This document shows, piece by piece, positions 18,757-26,196 of a stretch of 64,000 bases of DNA. How positions within the stretch are numbered: position 1 is the stretch's first letter; each line of letters starts with the position of its first letter. Position numbers and translations under genes: made by a program. The DNA comes from Pelagibius sp. Alg239-R121 (GTDB taxonomy: Bacteria; Pseudomonadota; Alphaproteobacteria; Kiloniellales; Kiloniellaceae). The DNA lies in assembly GCF_947331435.1 (NCBI RefSeq), contig NZ_CAMZOF010000011.1, forward strand, positions 186,001-250,000, given 5' to 3'. Below the pieces are notes generated by a model. That model had not been told where the DNA came from, ran no database searches, and saw nothing but the letters and a program-made list of their open reading frames with translations.

Positions 18757-19300
18757 ATTATTTCCCCTGCTGAACACGTTATATTTCTAGAGCAATACAT
18801 AGGATTGGCGAGAAACCGTCACCCCATTTCTTGAAATAAACCAGTACCATGGGTCGGTTTCTGGCCTTGAAACCATGAGAAGTGCCCTTTGAAAGGTGGT
18901 CCATGCGCCAGAAAACAGCGCTTAATCTGTTGATTTTCTTAATCATAAGATTTGTCCGCGTCGCACTGAATAGATGTGTTGCGACATTTATGACGGCCTT
19001 CAGATCACAAGGGGTCGGCTTTCGAACGCTGAGCACCAAAGCAGTATACTCTAGAGGCTAAAAGGATCTATGAAACAGCGCCAAGCCGGGGTGCGCGCTA
19101 CCTTGGCCTACCACTCTTGCCGCGCCGTCCATTTCAAAAACTCCAACATGGCACGAAAGGAATTGATCGCACTGTACGATCAAAGCCGCTTTTCTCAGGA
19201 TTTTCACAATCCTTCAAAAACACCCCCGTTTCTAAAAACAATTAACGGGTTAACGAACTCGCAAGTCTGGGAAGAGAATTCAAAAATCCGCGATTTCGCT
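18757..19300. other. intergenic region, 544 bp
   Basis: No gene is supported. It must hold the promoter of the TRAP operon (minus strand). The only structures seen are an inverted repeat TTGATCG / CGATCAA (19163-19169 and 19177-19183) and a small GGATT / AATCC hairpin near 19200-19215. A possible short frame starting at 19070 has an AAGGATCT ribosome-like site, but it runs on antisense through the next gene and looks like nothing known. The region is clearly more AT-rich than the genes to its right. Confidence 0.4.
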
Positions 19301-20005
19301 CTAGCGCCCCCCGGTTACCGGCACCAGCGCGCCGCTGACCGCCCGTGCCTCCGCCGAAGCCAGAAAGGTGACGACCGATGCCAGGTCGGCGGGCGCCACC
19401 CAGTTTGCGGGATCCGCCTTGGGCATGGCCGCCCGGTTTTGCGGCGTATCGATGATGCTCGGCAGGACCGCATTGACCGTTACGCCCTTGCCGGCCAGTT
19501 CCCCGGCCATGGCTTCGGTCAGGCGCATGACCACGCTCTTGGTGGCGGTGTAGGCGCCCATGCCGGCAACGCCGCTGCGGGCGGCCGCCGCGCCAACGGT
19601 CACGACACGCCCCTGCCCCTGCGCCACCATCCCCGGCACCAGGGCTTTCACCGCGTTCAGGAGCGTTTGCGCGTTGAGGCCCAGCATCAGGTCCCAGACC
19701 TCCGCCGAAGTTTCATGGACCGCTTCGCCCATATGAAACCCGCCGGCAATGGCGCAGAGCACGTCGCAGGCGCGGCCATCCGGCAGGACCTCTGCCAAGG
19801 CCGCGGCTGTCGCCGCTTCGTCGCGCAGATCCACCGCCAGTTTCCCGCGCCTGGCGGAGCTGCCGGGATAGACTTCGTCCAGTCGCGCGGCATCGACATC
19901 GACCAGTATCAGCTGCGCCCCTTCCGCCGCAAAGGCGGCAGCGACCGCCTGGCCCAGGTTGCCCGCCGCCCCTGTGACGACGACGGTCTTATCGGTAAAT
20001 CTCAT
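19301..20005 (-). CDS. short-chain dehydrogenase, probable dihydropteridine reductase
   Basis: 234-residue Rossmann-fold SDR with TGAAGNLGQ (cofactor loop) and the catalytic YTATK. Several stretches resemble animal quinonoid dihydropteridine reductase: the AGG after strand 4 (LCAIAGGFHMG) and especially IIDTPQNRAAMPKADPANW. It ends the phhA-phhB operon, overlapping phhB by ATGA. A pterin-recycling step is needed there to return quinonoid dihydrobiopterin to the tetrahydro cofactor. The function is inferred from these two facts; a generic 3-oxoacyl or sugar SDR is the alternative. ATG 20005 has GGAGGA six bases upstream. Confidence 0.72.
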   Translation of the reverse strand: MRFTDKTVVVTGAAGNLGQAVAAAFAAEGAQLILVDVDAARLDEVYPGSSARRGKLAVDLRDEAATAAALAEVLPDGRACDVLCAIAGGFHMGEAVHETSAEVWDLMLGLNAQTLLNAVKALVPGMVAQGQGRVVTVGAAAARSGVAGMGAYTATKSVVMRLTEAMAGELAGKGVTVNAVLPSIIDTPQNRAAMPKADPANWVAPADLASVVTFLASAEARAVSGALVPVTGGR

Positions 20006-20298
20006 GCTGCGATCCTCCGGCTTGACATCACCTGCTCCATCGCCCGCGCCAGGGCGAAATCCTTCTCCGTCACCCCACCGGCGTCGTGCGTGGTCAGGCA
20101 CACCACCACCCGGTCATAGACGTTGGACCATTCGGGGTGATGATCCAGGCGCTCAGCGGTAAAGGAGACCTGCAGCATAAAGGACATCGCCGCGGGAAAG
20201 CTGTCGCATTGGTAGGTCTTCACGATGGCCTTGCCGCCCGCCTCTTCCTGCCAGCCGGCAGCCGCAAGATCTTTGGGCAGTTGATTATCCATGGACAT
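20002..20298 (-). CDS. phhB: pterin-4a-carbinolamine dehydratase
   Basis: 98 residues; dehydrates the 4a-carbinolamine formed during aromatic amino acid hydroxylation. Family marks are the LDHHPEWSNVYDRVVVCLTTHDAGG stretch, of which the His-His-Pro-Glu-Trp core is the active site, and the FALARAMEQV helix. It overlaps phhA upstream by 14 bases and the SDR downstream by 4. The ATG follows AGGGAGGGCGCG. Confidence 0.95.
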   Translation of the reverse strand: MSMDNQLPKDLAAAGWQEEAGGKAIVKTYQCDSFPAAMSFMLQVSFTAERLDHHPEWSNVYDRVVVCLTTHDAGGVTEKDFALARAMEQVMSSRRIAA

Positions 20299-21220
20299 CG
20301 CGCCCTCCCTTGCTCATGAACTCATTTGCTACAGGGGACCGGTCGAAGTAACTGCGATCGCCCGTAGTTATAATCCGATCCCCGGGAACCAGCGCGTCCG
20401 CCTCCAGATCCGTCTGAGAACCCAGCCGGTCGTAAAGCCCCGCGAAGTCGACGTAACAGTCGTCGAGCAGCTGTTGAAAACTCTCGATCACGAAGTAGCT
20501 CTGCTGGAAATCGTCGATGATGTAATTCGTGCGCATCACCCGTTCCAGATCGAAGCCGATGCGGTTGGGCGAGGCGGAATCCAGGCTGAAAACCGATTCC
20601 GCCGGCGACGACAGAATGCCCGCGCCGAAGATGCGCAAACCCTCCGCCGTCTGGATCAGACCGAACTCAACGCTGTACCAGTAGAGCCGCGCCAGATTGG
20701 GAAGCTGCCCGCGGGCCAGGGCACGCTGGCCACCTTGACCATAGGCCTGCATGAAATCGGCGAAGACCGGATCGGCGAGCAGCGGCACATGGCCGAAGAC
20801 ATCGTGAAAAACGTCCGGCTCCTTCAGATAGTCGAGCTCCGCCTCGGGCCGGATAAAGGCGCCGGCGGGAAAGCGCCGGTTCGCCAGGTGATCGAAAAAG
20901 ATCTCGTCGGGAACCAGCTCCGCCACCGGAACGACCCGCCAGCCGGTCAGGTCCTGCAGGCGGTCGCTGAGTCGCTCGAATTCGGGAATCCCCGCTTCGG
21001 AGAGTTTCAGCTTCGCCACGGCCTCCAAAAAGCTATCGCAGGCCCGCCCCGGCAGGATTTCCGACTGGCGGGCCAACAGACGGTCCCAGCGGTCATGTTC
21101 CTCAGGTGTGTAACTCGACCAGGCCTGATCGATGGTGAAGTCGGCGGCCCGCTGCGCACCGGCGGTGCGGTTCTTGGGGATATCGGCCGAAGGCCCTTCG
21201 GCACGCAGTTGCGGCAACAT
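20285..21220 (-). CDS. phhA: phenylalanine 4-monooxygenase
   Basis: 311-residue non-haem iron hydroxylase that converts phenylalanine to tyrosine with tetrahydropterin and oxygen. The iron ligands are visible: His139 and His144 (VFHDVFGHVPLL) and Glu185 (WYSVEFG). This is the monofunctional bacterial type without a regulatory ACT domain. ATG 21220 (AAGGAAC upstream) was preferred over a GTG 13 codons earlier. Two strong palindromes in the 155-bp leader suggest regulated transcription from here. phhB and the SDR overlap downstream. Confidence 0.97.
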   Translation of the reverse strand: MLPQLRAEGPSADIPKNRTAGAQRAADFTIDQAWSSYTPEEHDRWDRLLARQSEILPGRACDSFLEAVAKLKLSEAGIPEFERLSDRLQDLTGWRVVPVAELVPDEIFFDHLANRRFPAGAFIRPEAELDYLKEPDVFHDVFGHVPLLADPVFADFMQAYGQGGQRALARGQLPNLARLYWYSVEFGLIQTAEGLRIFGAGILSSPAESVFSLDSASPNRIGFDLERVMRTNYIIDDFQQSYFVIESFQQLLDDCYVDFAGLYDRLGSQTDLEADALVPGDRIITTGDRSYFDRSPVANEFMSKGGRDVHG

Positions 21221-21252
21221 GGCTCGTTCCTTGTTTGCTCGAGTCTGATCGT

Positions 21253-21273
21253 TTTTCACTATTTTAGTGAAAA
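21253..21273. promoter_or_regulatory. palindrome in phhA leader, possible operator
   Basis: TTTTCACTA (21253-21261) and TAGTGAAAA (21265-21273) form a perfect 9-bp inverted repeat around a 3-base centre, about 35-50 bp upstream of the phhA start. Length and symmetry fit a dimeric repressor or activator site. No regulator gene is adjacent; the cognate protein is unknown. Confidence 0.55.
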
Positions 21274-21319
21274 GCGTGAATCAGCCTCGATTCCATTTAG
21301 TTAGAGGGCGATTCACGTC

Positions 21320-21338
21320 CTTGATTGCTTCAATCAAG
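21320..21338. promoter_or_regulatory. second palindrome in phhA leader
   Basis: CTTGATTG (21320-21327) and CAATCAAG (21331-21338) form an 8-bp perfect inverted repeat with a 3-base centre, the same geometry as the palindrome 47 bp away. A looser CGTGAATC / GATTCACG pair (21275-21282, 21310-21317) lies between them. It could alternatively act as an RNA hairpin after the aminotransferase gene. Confidence 0.45.
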
Positions 21339-21375
21339 AACGATCGCACTCTCGAGTCTGATCGTTGAGTGAACG

Positions 21376-22617
21376 TTAGGCGGCCCGCCGGTGGCGCAGT
21401 TCCGACAAGGCTTCGGCCAGCGCCGGAATCTCACGCTCGCGCAGGGCGGCGAAATTGATCCGCCCGCCGGGCACCAGGTAAATCGCCTTCTCATCGCGCA
21501 GCCAGGAGACTTCCGCGTCACTCAGGCCCAGCAGCGAAAACATGCCGTTCTGCGACCCGATCTGCGCCCAGGAACCGTCGTCATTGAACCCGGCCAGCGC
21601 GGCGGCCAGTCCCTTGCGCAGCGACGTCAGGCGTTCGCGCATGCCTGACAGTTCTTCGGACCAGAGCTGGCGAAGCGCCGGATCTTCCAGCACCCGATGC
21701 ACGACCGCCGCGCCATGATGCGGCGGCATGGAATAGAGCTTCCGGCCGATGGCGGCCAGGTTATCGGACGTCCGCCGGCTTAGATCAGGGTCGCGGTTGA
21801 TCACCAGCGCCGCGCCGACCCGGTCCCGGTAGACGCCGAAATTCTTCGAACAGGAAACCGCCACCAGAACCTCGGGCAGGCTGTCCGCCAAAATCCGCAG
21901 CCCGGCGGTATCTTCGTTCAAGCCCTGCCCCAATCCGGCGTAGGCCAGATCCACGAGCGGGATCAGCCCCCGCGCCGAAAGGACTTCGGCGAGCGCCTGC
22001 CACTGCCCGGGCGACAGATCGCAGCCCGTCGGGTTATGGCAACAGCCATGCAGCACGACCACGTCGCCGGCTTGCGCCTCCGCCAGTCCGGCAAGCAGCG
22101 CTTCGAAATGCAGGCTCTGCTTTTCACGGTCGAAGTAGGGATAGCTTTTACAGCGCAGCCCGGCGCCCCGGAACAGGGCCAGATGGTTCGGCCAGGTCGG
22201 GTCGCTCAGCCAGATCGTTGCACCGGGATTGGCCGCGATGACCAGATCCGCCAGCACGCGCAGCGCACCGCTTCCACCCGGGGTCTGCGTGGCAGCGACC
22301 TGCGCACCCGTTATCTGTGTGGCGGCGACCTGTGAGCCCGTTACCTGCGAACCGGCGATACCATCGCCGAGCACCAGCCGGCGGATCCCTTCACAGAACC
22401 CCGGATCGCCCAACAGCCCGACGTAGGCCTTCGAGTTTTGATCCCGAAGCACCCGCGCCTCGGCCAGCCGCACCGCCGCCATCACCGGCGTGCGCCCCTC
22501 CGCATCCCGGTAGACCCCTACCGTCAGGTCGAGCTTGCCGGGCCGCTCGTCCGCGCGCACCTGCTGCATCAAAGCCAGGATCGGGTCTCCGGCCGGCTGT
22601 GGAAGCTGTTCAAGCAT
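21376..22617 (-). CDS. aromatic amino acid aminotransferase (class I, PLP)
   Basis: 413-residue fold-type I aminotransferase of the AspC/TyrB group, likely taking tyrosine (made by PhhA) to 4-hydroxyphenylpyruvate. The PLP lysine is Lys258 in VSCSKNFGVYRDRVG; HGCCHNPTG and INFAAL (substrate Arg region) are also present. Near residues 89-113 there is a ten-residue repeat (GSQVAATQIT, GAQVAATQTP plus a partial GSQVT) where relatives have a single copy. The ATG has GGGGAGG upstream. It lies just upstream of phhA on the same strand with its own leader. Confidence 0.9.
   Translation of the reverse strand: MLEQLPQPAGDPILALMQQVRADERPGKLDLTVGVYRDAEGRTPVMAAVRLAEARVLRDQNSKAYVGLLGDPGFCEGIRRLVLGDGIAGSQVTGSQVAATQITGAQVAATQTPGGSGALRVLADLVIAANPGATIWLSDPTWPNHLALFRGAGLRCKSYPYFDREKQSLHFEALLAGLAEAQAGDVVVLHGCCHNPTGCDLSPGQWQALAEVLSARGLIPLVDLAYAGLGQGLNEDTAGLRILADSLPEVLVAVSCSKNFGVYRDRVGAALVINRDPDLSRRTSDNLAAIGRKLYSMPPHHGAAVVHRVLEDPALRQLWSEELSGMRERLTSLRKGLAAALAGFNDDGSWAQIGSQNGMFSLLGLSDAEVSWLRDEKAIYLVPGGRINFAALREREIPALAEALSELRHRRAA
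22279..22353 (-). repeat. in-frame 30-bp tandem repeat inside the aminotransferase gene
   Basis: Two 30-bp units encode GSQVAATQIT and GAQVAATQTP, with a 15-bp partial unit (GSQVT) before them. The units differ by several bases, so the duplication is not fresh. It lies just before the TPGGSGALR loop that contacts the cofactor phosphate in this family. Confidence 0.75.
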
Positions 22618-22814
22618 CGCGTGCCTCCCCGAACGACCTCTGCAGCCGGAATCCCGCTGGCAAGTTCTCCATGCTCATCCCTCTCACCGTTAAACGCTGT
22701 TGTTTGCCCGGCGTATCGGCAGCCGGTGCTTTATGGCTTTTAGGCTTTAAGGATAGGAGAAAAGGGCCGCAAAGTGCGTGCTTTTTGGGACAATTTGGGC
22801 CGTGATTTACACGA

Positions 22815-22846
22815 TTCCTGCATTGATTCCCCTTTTGATGCAGGAA
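22815..22846. promoter_or_regulatory. inverted repeat between copA and the aminotransferase
   Basis: TTCCTGCAT (22815-22823) and ATGCAGGAA (22838-22846) form a perfect 9-bp stem with a 14-base loop, 22 bp beyond the copA-side stop and about 200 bp upstream of the aminotransferase start. No U-tract follows on the minus strand. It may be an operator for the aminotransferase promoter. The rest of this 250-bp spacer shows nothing else clear. Confidence 0.35.
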
Positions 22847-22867
22847 ACCGTCATCGGCCTTTTATGA

Positions 22868-25138
22868 TCAGATCTGCGGCTTCCAGCGCTTCAAGAGCAG
22901 AGAATTCGCCACCACGCTTACGCTGGAAAAGGCCATGGCCGCCCCGGCAAAAGCCGGGTTCAGAACGCCGGATACGGCAAGGGGAATGCAAACCAGATTG
23001 TAGATGAAAGCCCAGAAGAGGTTCTGCCGGATCTTCGAAAGCGTCGCCCGCGCCACTTGCAAGGCCGCCGGCACCAGGCGCGGATCCGGACGCATCAGCG
23101 TGATGCCCGCCGTCTCCATGGCCACGTCGCTGCCGCTGCCCATGGCGATCCCGACATCCGATTCCGCCAGCGCCGGTGCGTCGTTGACCCCGTCGCCGAT
23201 CATCGCCACCACCCGCCCCTCTGCCTTGAGGCGCGCGAGTTCGGCGACCTTGCCCTCCGGACGCAGCGGCCCAAGGGACCGGTCAAGTCCGAGGATCCCG
23301 CCGATGCGCGCGACCACGGCCTGATTGTCACCGCTCAGCATGAGGGTTTCGATCCCCGCGCTCTTCAATTGGGCGACCGCCTCCGCCGAGGTTTCGCGCA
23401 GCGGGTCGCTCAAGCCGAAGAGGCCGCGCAGCACGCCGTCCACCGCGATCAGCACCGGTGTCTCTCCCGCCCCTGCCATCGCGTCCTGCTGGCCCTTCAG
23501 AGCGCCCGTATCGATGCCGGCTTCCGCCATCATCTCGGGATTCCCGATCACCAGGTCCAGATCTTCGACCCGGGCCGCAATGCCCCGGCCCGGGCGGCTT
23601 TCGAAACCTTTCACCGGGGAAAGTTCCAGCGCCTTATCCGCCGCCAGCCGCAGAAAGGCCTTCGCCAGCGGATGCTCGCTGCCCTGCTGCGCAGAGGCCG
23701 CCAGCCGCAGCAGCGCGTCGCCCTCGCCCTTGCTCTCGCTATTGCCCTCGCCATCAAGGCTTTCAACGGTGGTGATCGCGGGGGCCCCCTCGGTCAGGGT
23801 GCCGGTCTTGTCGAAGGCCACGGCGGTCACTCGGTTGGCGCGCTCCAGGGCCTCGACATCCTTGATCAGAATTCCCGCCTTCGCTGCCGCGCCGGTCCCC
23901 GCGACAATCGCGGTCGGGGTCGCCAGTCCCAGGGCACAGGGACAGGCGATGACCAGCACGGAAACCGCCGCCACCAGCGCCGCCTCGAAGCCGGCTCCGG
24001 CCAGCAGCCAGCCGCCGAAGGTCGCGATCGCAATGAGCACGATGACCGGCACGAAGACCGCGCTGATGCGGTCGACCAGCTGCTGCACCGGCGCCTTGCC
24101 GCTTTGCGCCCGCTCGACCAGCCGGATGATCCGCGAAAGTGTGGAGTCCGCGCCGACCGCCTGCGCTTCCAGCTTCAACAGTCCGCTGCCGTTGATGGAC
24201 CCGCCGATCACGGCCGCGCCCCCGGCACGCAGAACAGGAAGGCTCTCGCCGGTCACCAGAGCCTCGTCCACTTCGCTGGCGCCTTCGGTGACCAGACCGT
24301 CGACGGGGATCTTCTCCCCCGGCTTGACGATGACCACATCGCCCCGGCGCACCTCGGCGATGGCCAGGACCGCTTCGATACCGCCGCGCACGATCCTTGC
24401 AGTTTCCGGGCGCAAAGCCATCAATTCCCGAATCGCCGAAGTCGTGCTCCGCTTCGCCCGCGATTCCAATACCTTACCGGCAAGGATCAGCGTGATCACG
24501 ATCACCGCTGCCTCAAAATAGAGGTGCCCTTCGGCTAGCGAAAGCGGGATCACGGACTCCGCCGACAGCAGAACTGCGAGGCTGTAAAAAAAGGCCGCCG
24601 AGGTGCCGAGCGCGACCAGAACGTCCATGTTCGCAGCACCGGAACGCAAGGCATTCCAGGCGCCGACGTAAAATCTGCGACCGATCCAGAACTGCACAGG
24701 GAGTGCCAAAGCAAATTGAAGCCACCCTGACAGCAGTTCACCGAAGCCCAGAAACATCAGGATCATCTGAGCGACGAACGGCAAGCTAAGCAGCGCCGAG
24801 ACCACGAGCTGACCCAGCTCGCCGGAAAGGCCAAAGATCGCCGTTCCGGACTCTAAAGCATTCCCAGTCCGCGCAGCGGGATCGACTGCGGCATAGCCGG
24901 CGTCGCGCACGCTCTCGAACAGGGTCGCGCGATCCACGGCACCGGTCACGTCAGCCTTTTCCAGGGCAAAGCTCACATCCGCCTTCAGCACGCCGGGCAC
25001 CTTGCGCAACGCCTTCTCCACGCGCTGAGCACAGTTGGCGCAAGTCATGCCCTCAATCGCGAAAACGTATGAACTCACGGTGTTATCCAATTTCTCTTTG
25101 GCGCGGGTACGACCCATAGGCCCTGCAGGAGCGAACAA
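22868..25138 (-). CDS. copA: copper-exporting P1B-type ATPase
   Basis: 756-residue inner-membrane Cu(I) pump. One N-terminal heavy-metal domain (MTCANC, Cys33 and Cys36), TGES (296-299), the membrane CPC (399-401), DKTGT with the phosphorylated Asp443, the SEHP histidine-proline (489-490), GDGVNDAP (648-655) and the last-helix MAFSSVSVVANS give the P1B-1 signature. The start is uncertain: TTG 25138 has GGAG six bases upstream, while ATG 25117 and GTG 25078 also precede the metal-binding domain. A MerR/CueR-type promoter lies directly upstream. No CueR gene is nearby. Confidence 0.95.
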   Translation of the reverse strand: MFAPAGPMGRTRAKEKLDNTVSSYVFAIEGMTCANCAQRVEKALRKVPGVLKADVSFALEKADVTGAVDRATLFESVRDAGYAAVDPAARTGNALESGTAIFGLSGELGQLVVSALLSLPFVAQMILMFLGFGELLSGWLQFALALPVQFWIGRRFYVGAWNALRSGAANMDVLVALGTSAAFFYSLAVLLSAESVIPLSLAEGHLYFEAAVIVITLILAGKVLESRAKRSTTSAIRELMALRPETARIVRGGIEAVLAIAEVRRGDVVIVKPGEKIPVDGLVTEGASEVDEALVTGESLPVLRAGGAAVIGGSINGSGLLKLEAQAVGADSTLSRIIRLVERAQSGKAPVQQLVDRISAVFVPVIVLIAIATFGGWLLAGAGFEAALVAAVSVLVIACPCALGLATPTAIVAGTGAAAKAGILIKDVEALERANRVTAVAFDKTGTLTEGAPAITTVESLDGEGNSESKGEGDALLRLAASAQQGSEHPLAKAFLRLAADKALELSPVKGFESRPGRGIAARVEDLDLVIGNPEMMAEAGIDTGALKGQQDAMAGAGETPVLIAVDGVLRGLFGLSDPLRETSAEAVAQLKSAGIETLMLSGDNQAVVARIGGILGLDRSLGPLRPEGKVAELARLKAEGRVVAMIGDGVNDAPALAESDVGIAMGSGSDVAMETAGITLMRPDPRLVPAALQVARATLSKIRQNLFWAFIYNLVCIPLAVSGVLNPAFAGAAMAFSSVSVVANSLLLKRWKPQI

Positions 25139-25159
25139 TCGTGGCTCCGGTTCAAAGCA

Positions 25160-25190
25160 AAGATAAGAATTCCAGTAACTGGAAGGTCAA
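25160..25190 (-). promoter_or_regulatory. CueR-type (MerR family) promoter of copA
   Basis: On the minus strand TTGACC (-35, 25185-25190) and TATCTT (-10, 25160-25165) are separated by 19 bases, the over-long spacer that MerR-family activators untwist. The spacer contains the dyad TTCCAGTTACTGGAA, like known CueR sites. Transcription would start about 15 bases before the TTG start of copA. Confidence 0.8.
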
Positions 25191-25262
25191 GGGCGCAACG
25201 CAGCCCTCGCGAAAAAATCGCGTCCGCTTGACGTCTGGCCGATTCTCGTCTCCGATGAAACC

Positions 25263-26081
25263 ATGATGATCGTCGCTCAAATCACCGATACCCATATCAG
25301 ACCTCCCGGATCCTTGGCCTATGGCCGGGTCGATACCGGCGCCTTTCTCGCGCAGGCGATTGCACATATCAATGCGCTCGACCCGGCACCCGACGTCGTT
25401 ATCTTGACCGGCGATGTTGCTGATACGGGCGCGGTCGAGGAATACGATCATGTCGTTAAACTCCTCGCTCCCTTGAAGGCGCCGCTGCTGGCCCTGCCCG
25501 GCAACCACGACCGGCGCGAAACTTTTCGAGCAGCCTTCGCCGGACGTATGGAGCTGCCATCAGGCAACGCACACCTCAGCTACGCCGTGGAGCGTTATCC
25601 TCTGCGCCTGGTCATGATCGATGACACAGTGCCGGGCAAGCCCCACGGTGAAGTAACCGCTGGGCATGTGGACTGGCTGGAAAACACACTGGCATCAGAA
25701 CCGGAAAAACCGACCCTCGTCGCCATGCATCATCCCCCCTTCCTTACCGGCATCGGGCATATGGACGTGCAAAACTGCCGGGGTGCCGAGGCCCTCGCGG
25801 AGGTCCTGTCCACACATCCGCAGGTGCTCGCCCTGGCCTGTGGTCATGTCCACCGCAACATCCTGACCCGCTTCGCCGGCAAGCCCGCTTCCATCTGTCC
25901 CAGTCAGGCTCACGCGGTTAGTCTCGCGCTTGGCCCGGGCGCGCCTTCCAGCTTTCACATGGATCCGCCCTCTCTACATCTACATGTCTGGCAGGACGAT
26001 GGTTCAAGGTTCGGAAGCCTGTTGATACATCAGAGTTTCATCGGCGACATCGATGGTCCGCATCCGTTTTTTATCGAGTGA
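25263..26081 (+). CDS. GpdQ/CpdA-like metallophosphodiesterase
   Basis: 272-residue calcineurin-type dinuclear metal phosphodiesterase. All five family motifs are present in order: DTH (residue 9), GDVAD, GNHD, MHHPP and GHVH. The overall pattern (TDTHIRPPGSLAYGRVDT near the N-terminus, MDVQNC, and the long C-terminal part after CGHVHR) resembles the glycerophosphodiesterase GpdQ more than cAMP-specific CpdA. The substrate could be a phosphodiester such as glycerophosphodiester or cyclic nucleotide. It is divergent from copA. Two adjacent ATGs make the start uncertain by one residue. Confidence 0.85.
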   Translation: MMIVAQITDTHIRPPGSLAYGRVDTGAFLAQAIAHINALDPAPDVVILTGDVADTGAVEEYDHVVKLLAPLKAPLLALPGNHDRRETFRAAFAGRMELPSGNAHLSYAVERYPLRLVMIDDTVPGKPHGEVTAGHVDWLENTLASEPEKPTLVAMHHPPFLTGIGHMDVQNCRGAEALAEVLSTHPQVLALACGHVHRNILTRFAGKPASICPSQAHAVSLALGPGAPSSFHMDPPSLHLHVWQDDGSRFGSLLIHQSFIGDIDGPHPFFIE

Positions 26082-26196
26082 ACGTCGGCATTTCAATGAC
26101 ATGCAGGGTCCAAAAACTTCGGCCACGAATCGGTCACTTGACTTCTGACGGGAATGCCATCGTAGACTGAGTGATTGAACAACGCTCACCGAGAAG

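Noticed and set aside
19070-20119. 349-codon plus-strand frame starting in the intergenic region
   Set aside because: Only its first 80 codons lie outside the SDR gene; the rest is antisense to the well-supported SDR. No similarity recognised.
23057-24538. Long plus-strand frames antisense to copA
   Set aside because: copA is certain on the minus strand; the antisense products are Arg/Ala-rich with no domain.
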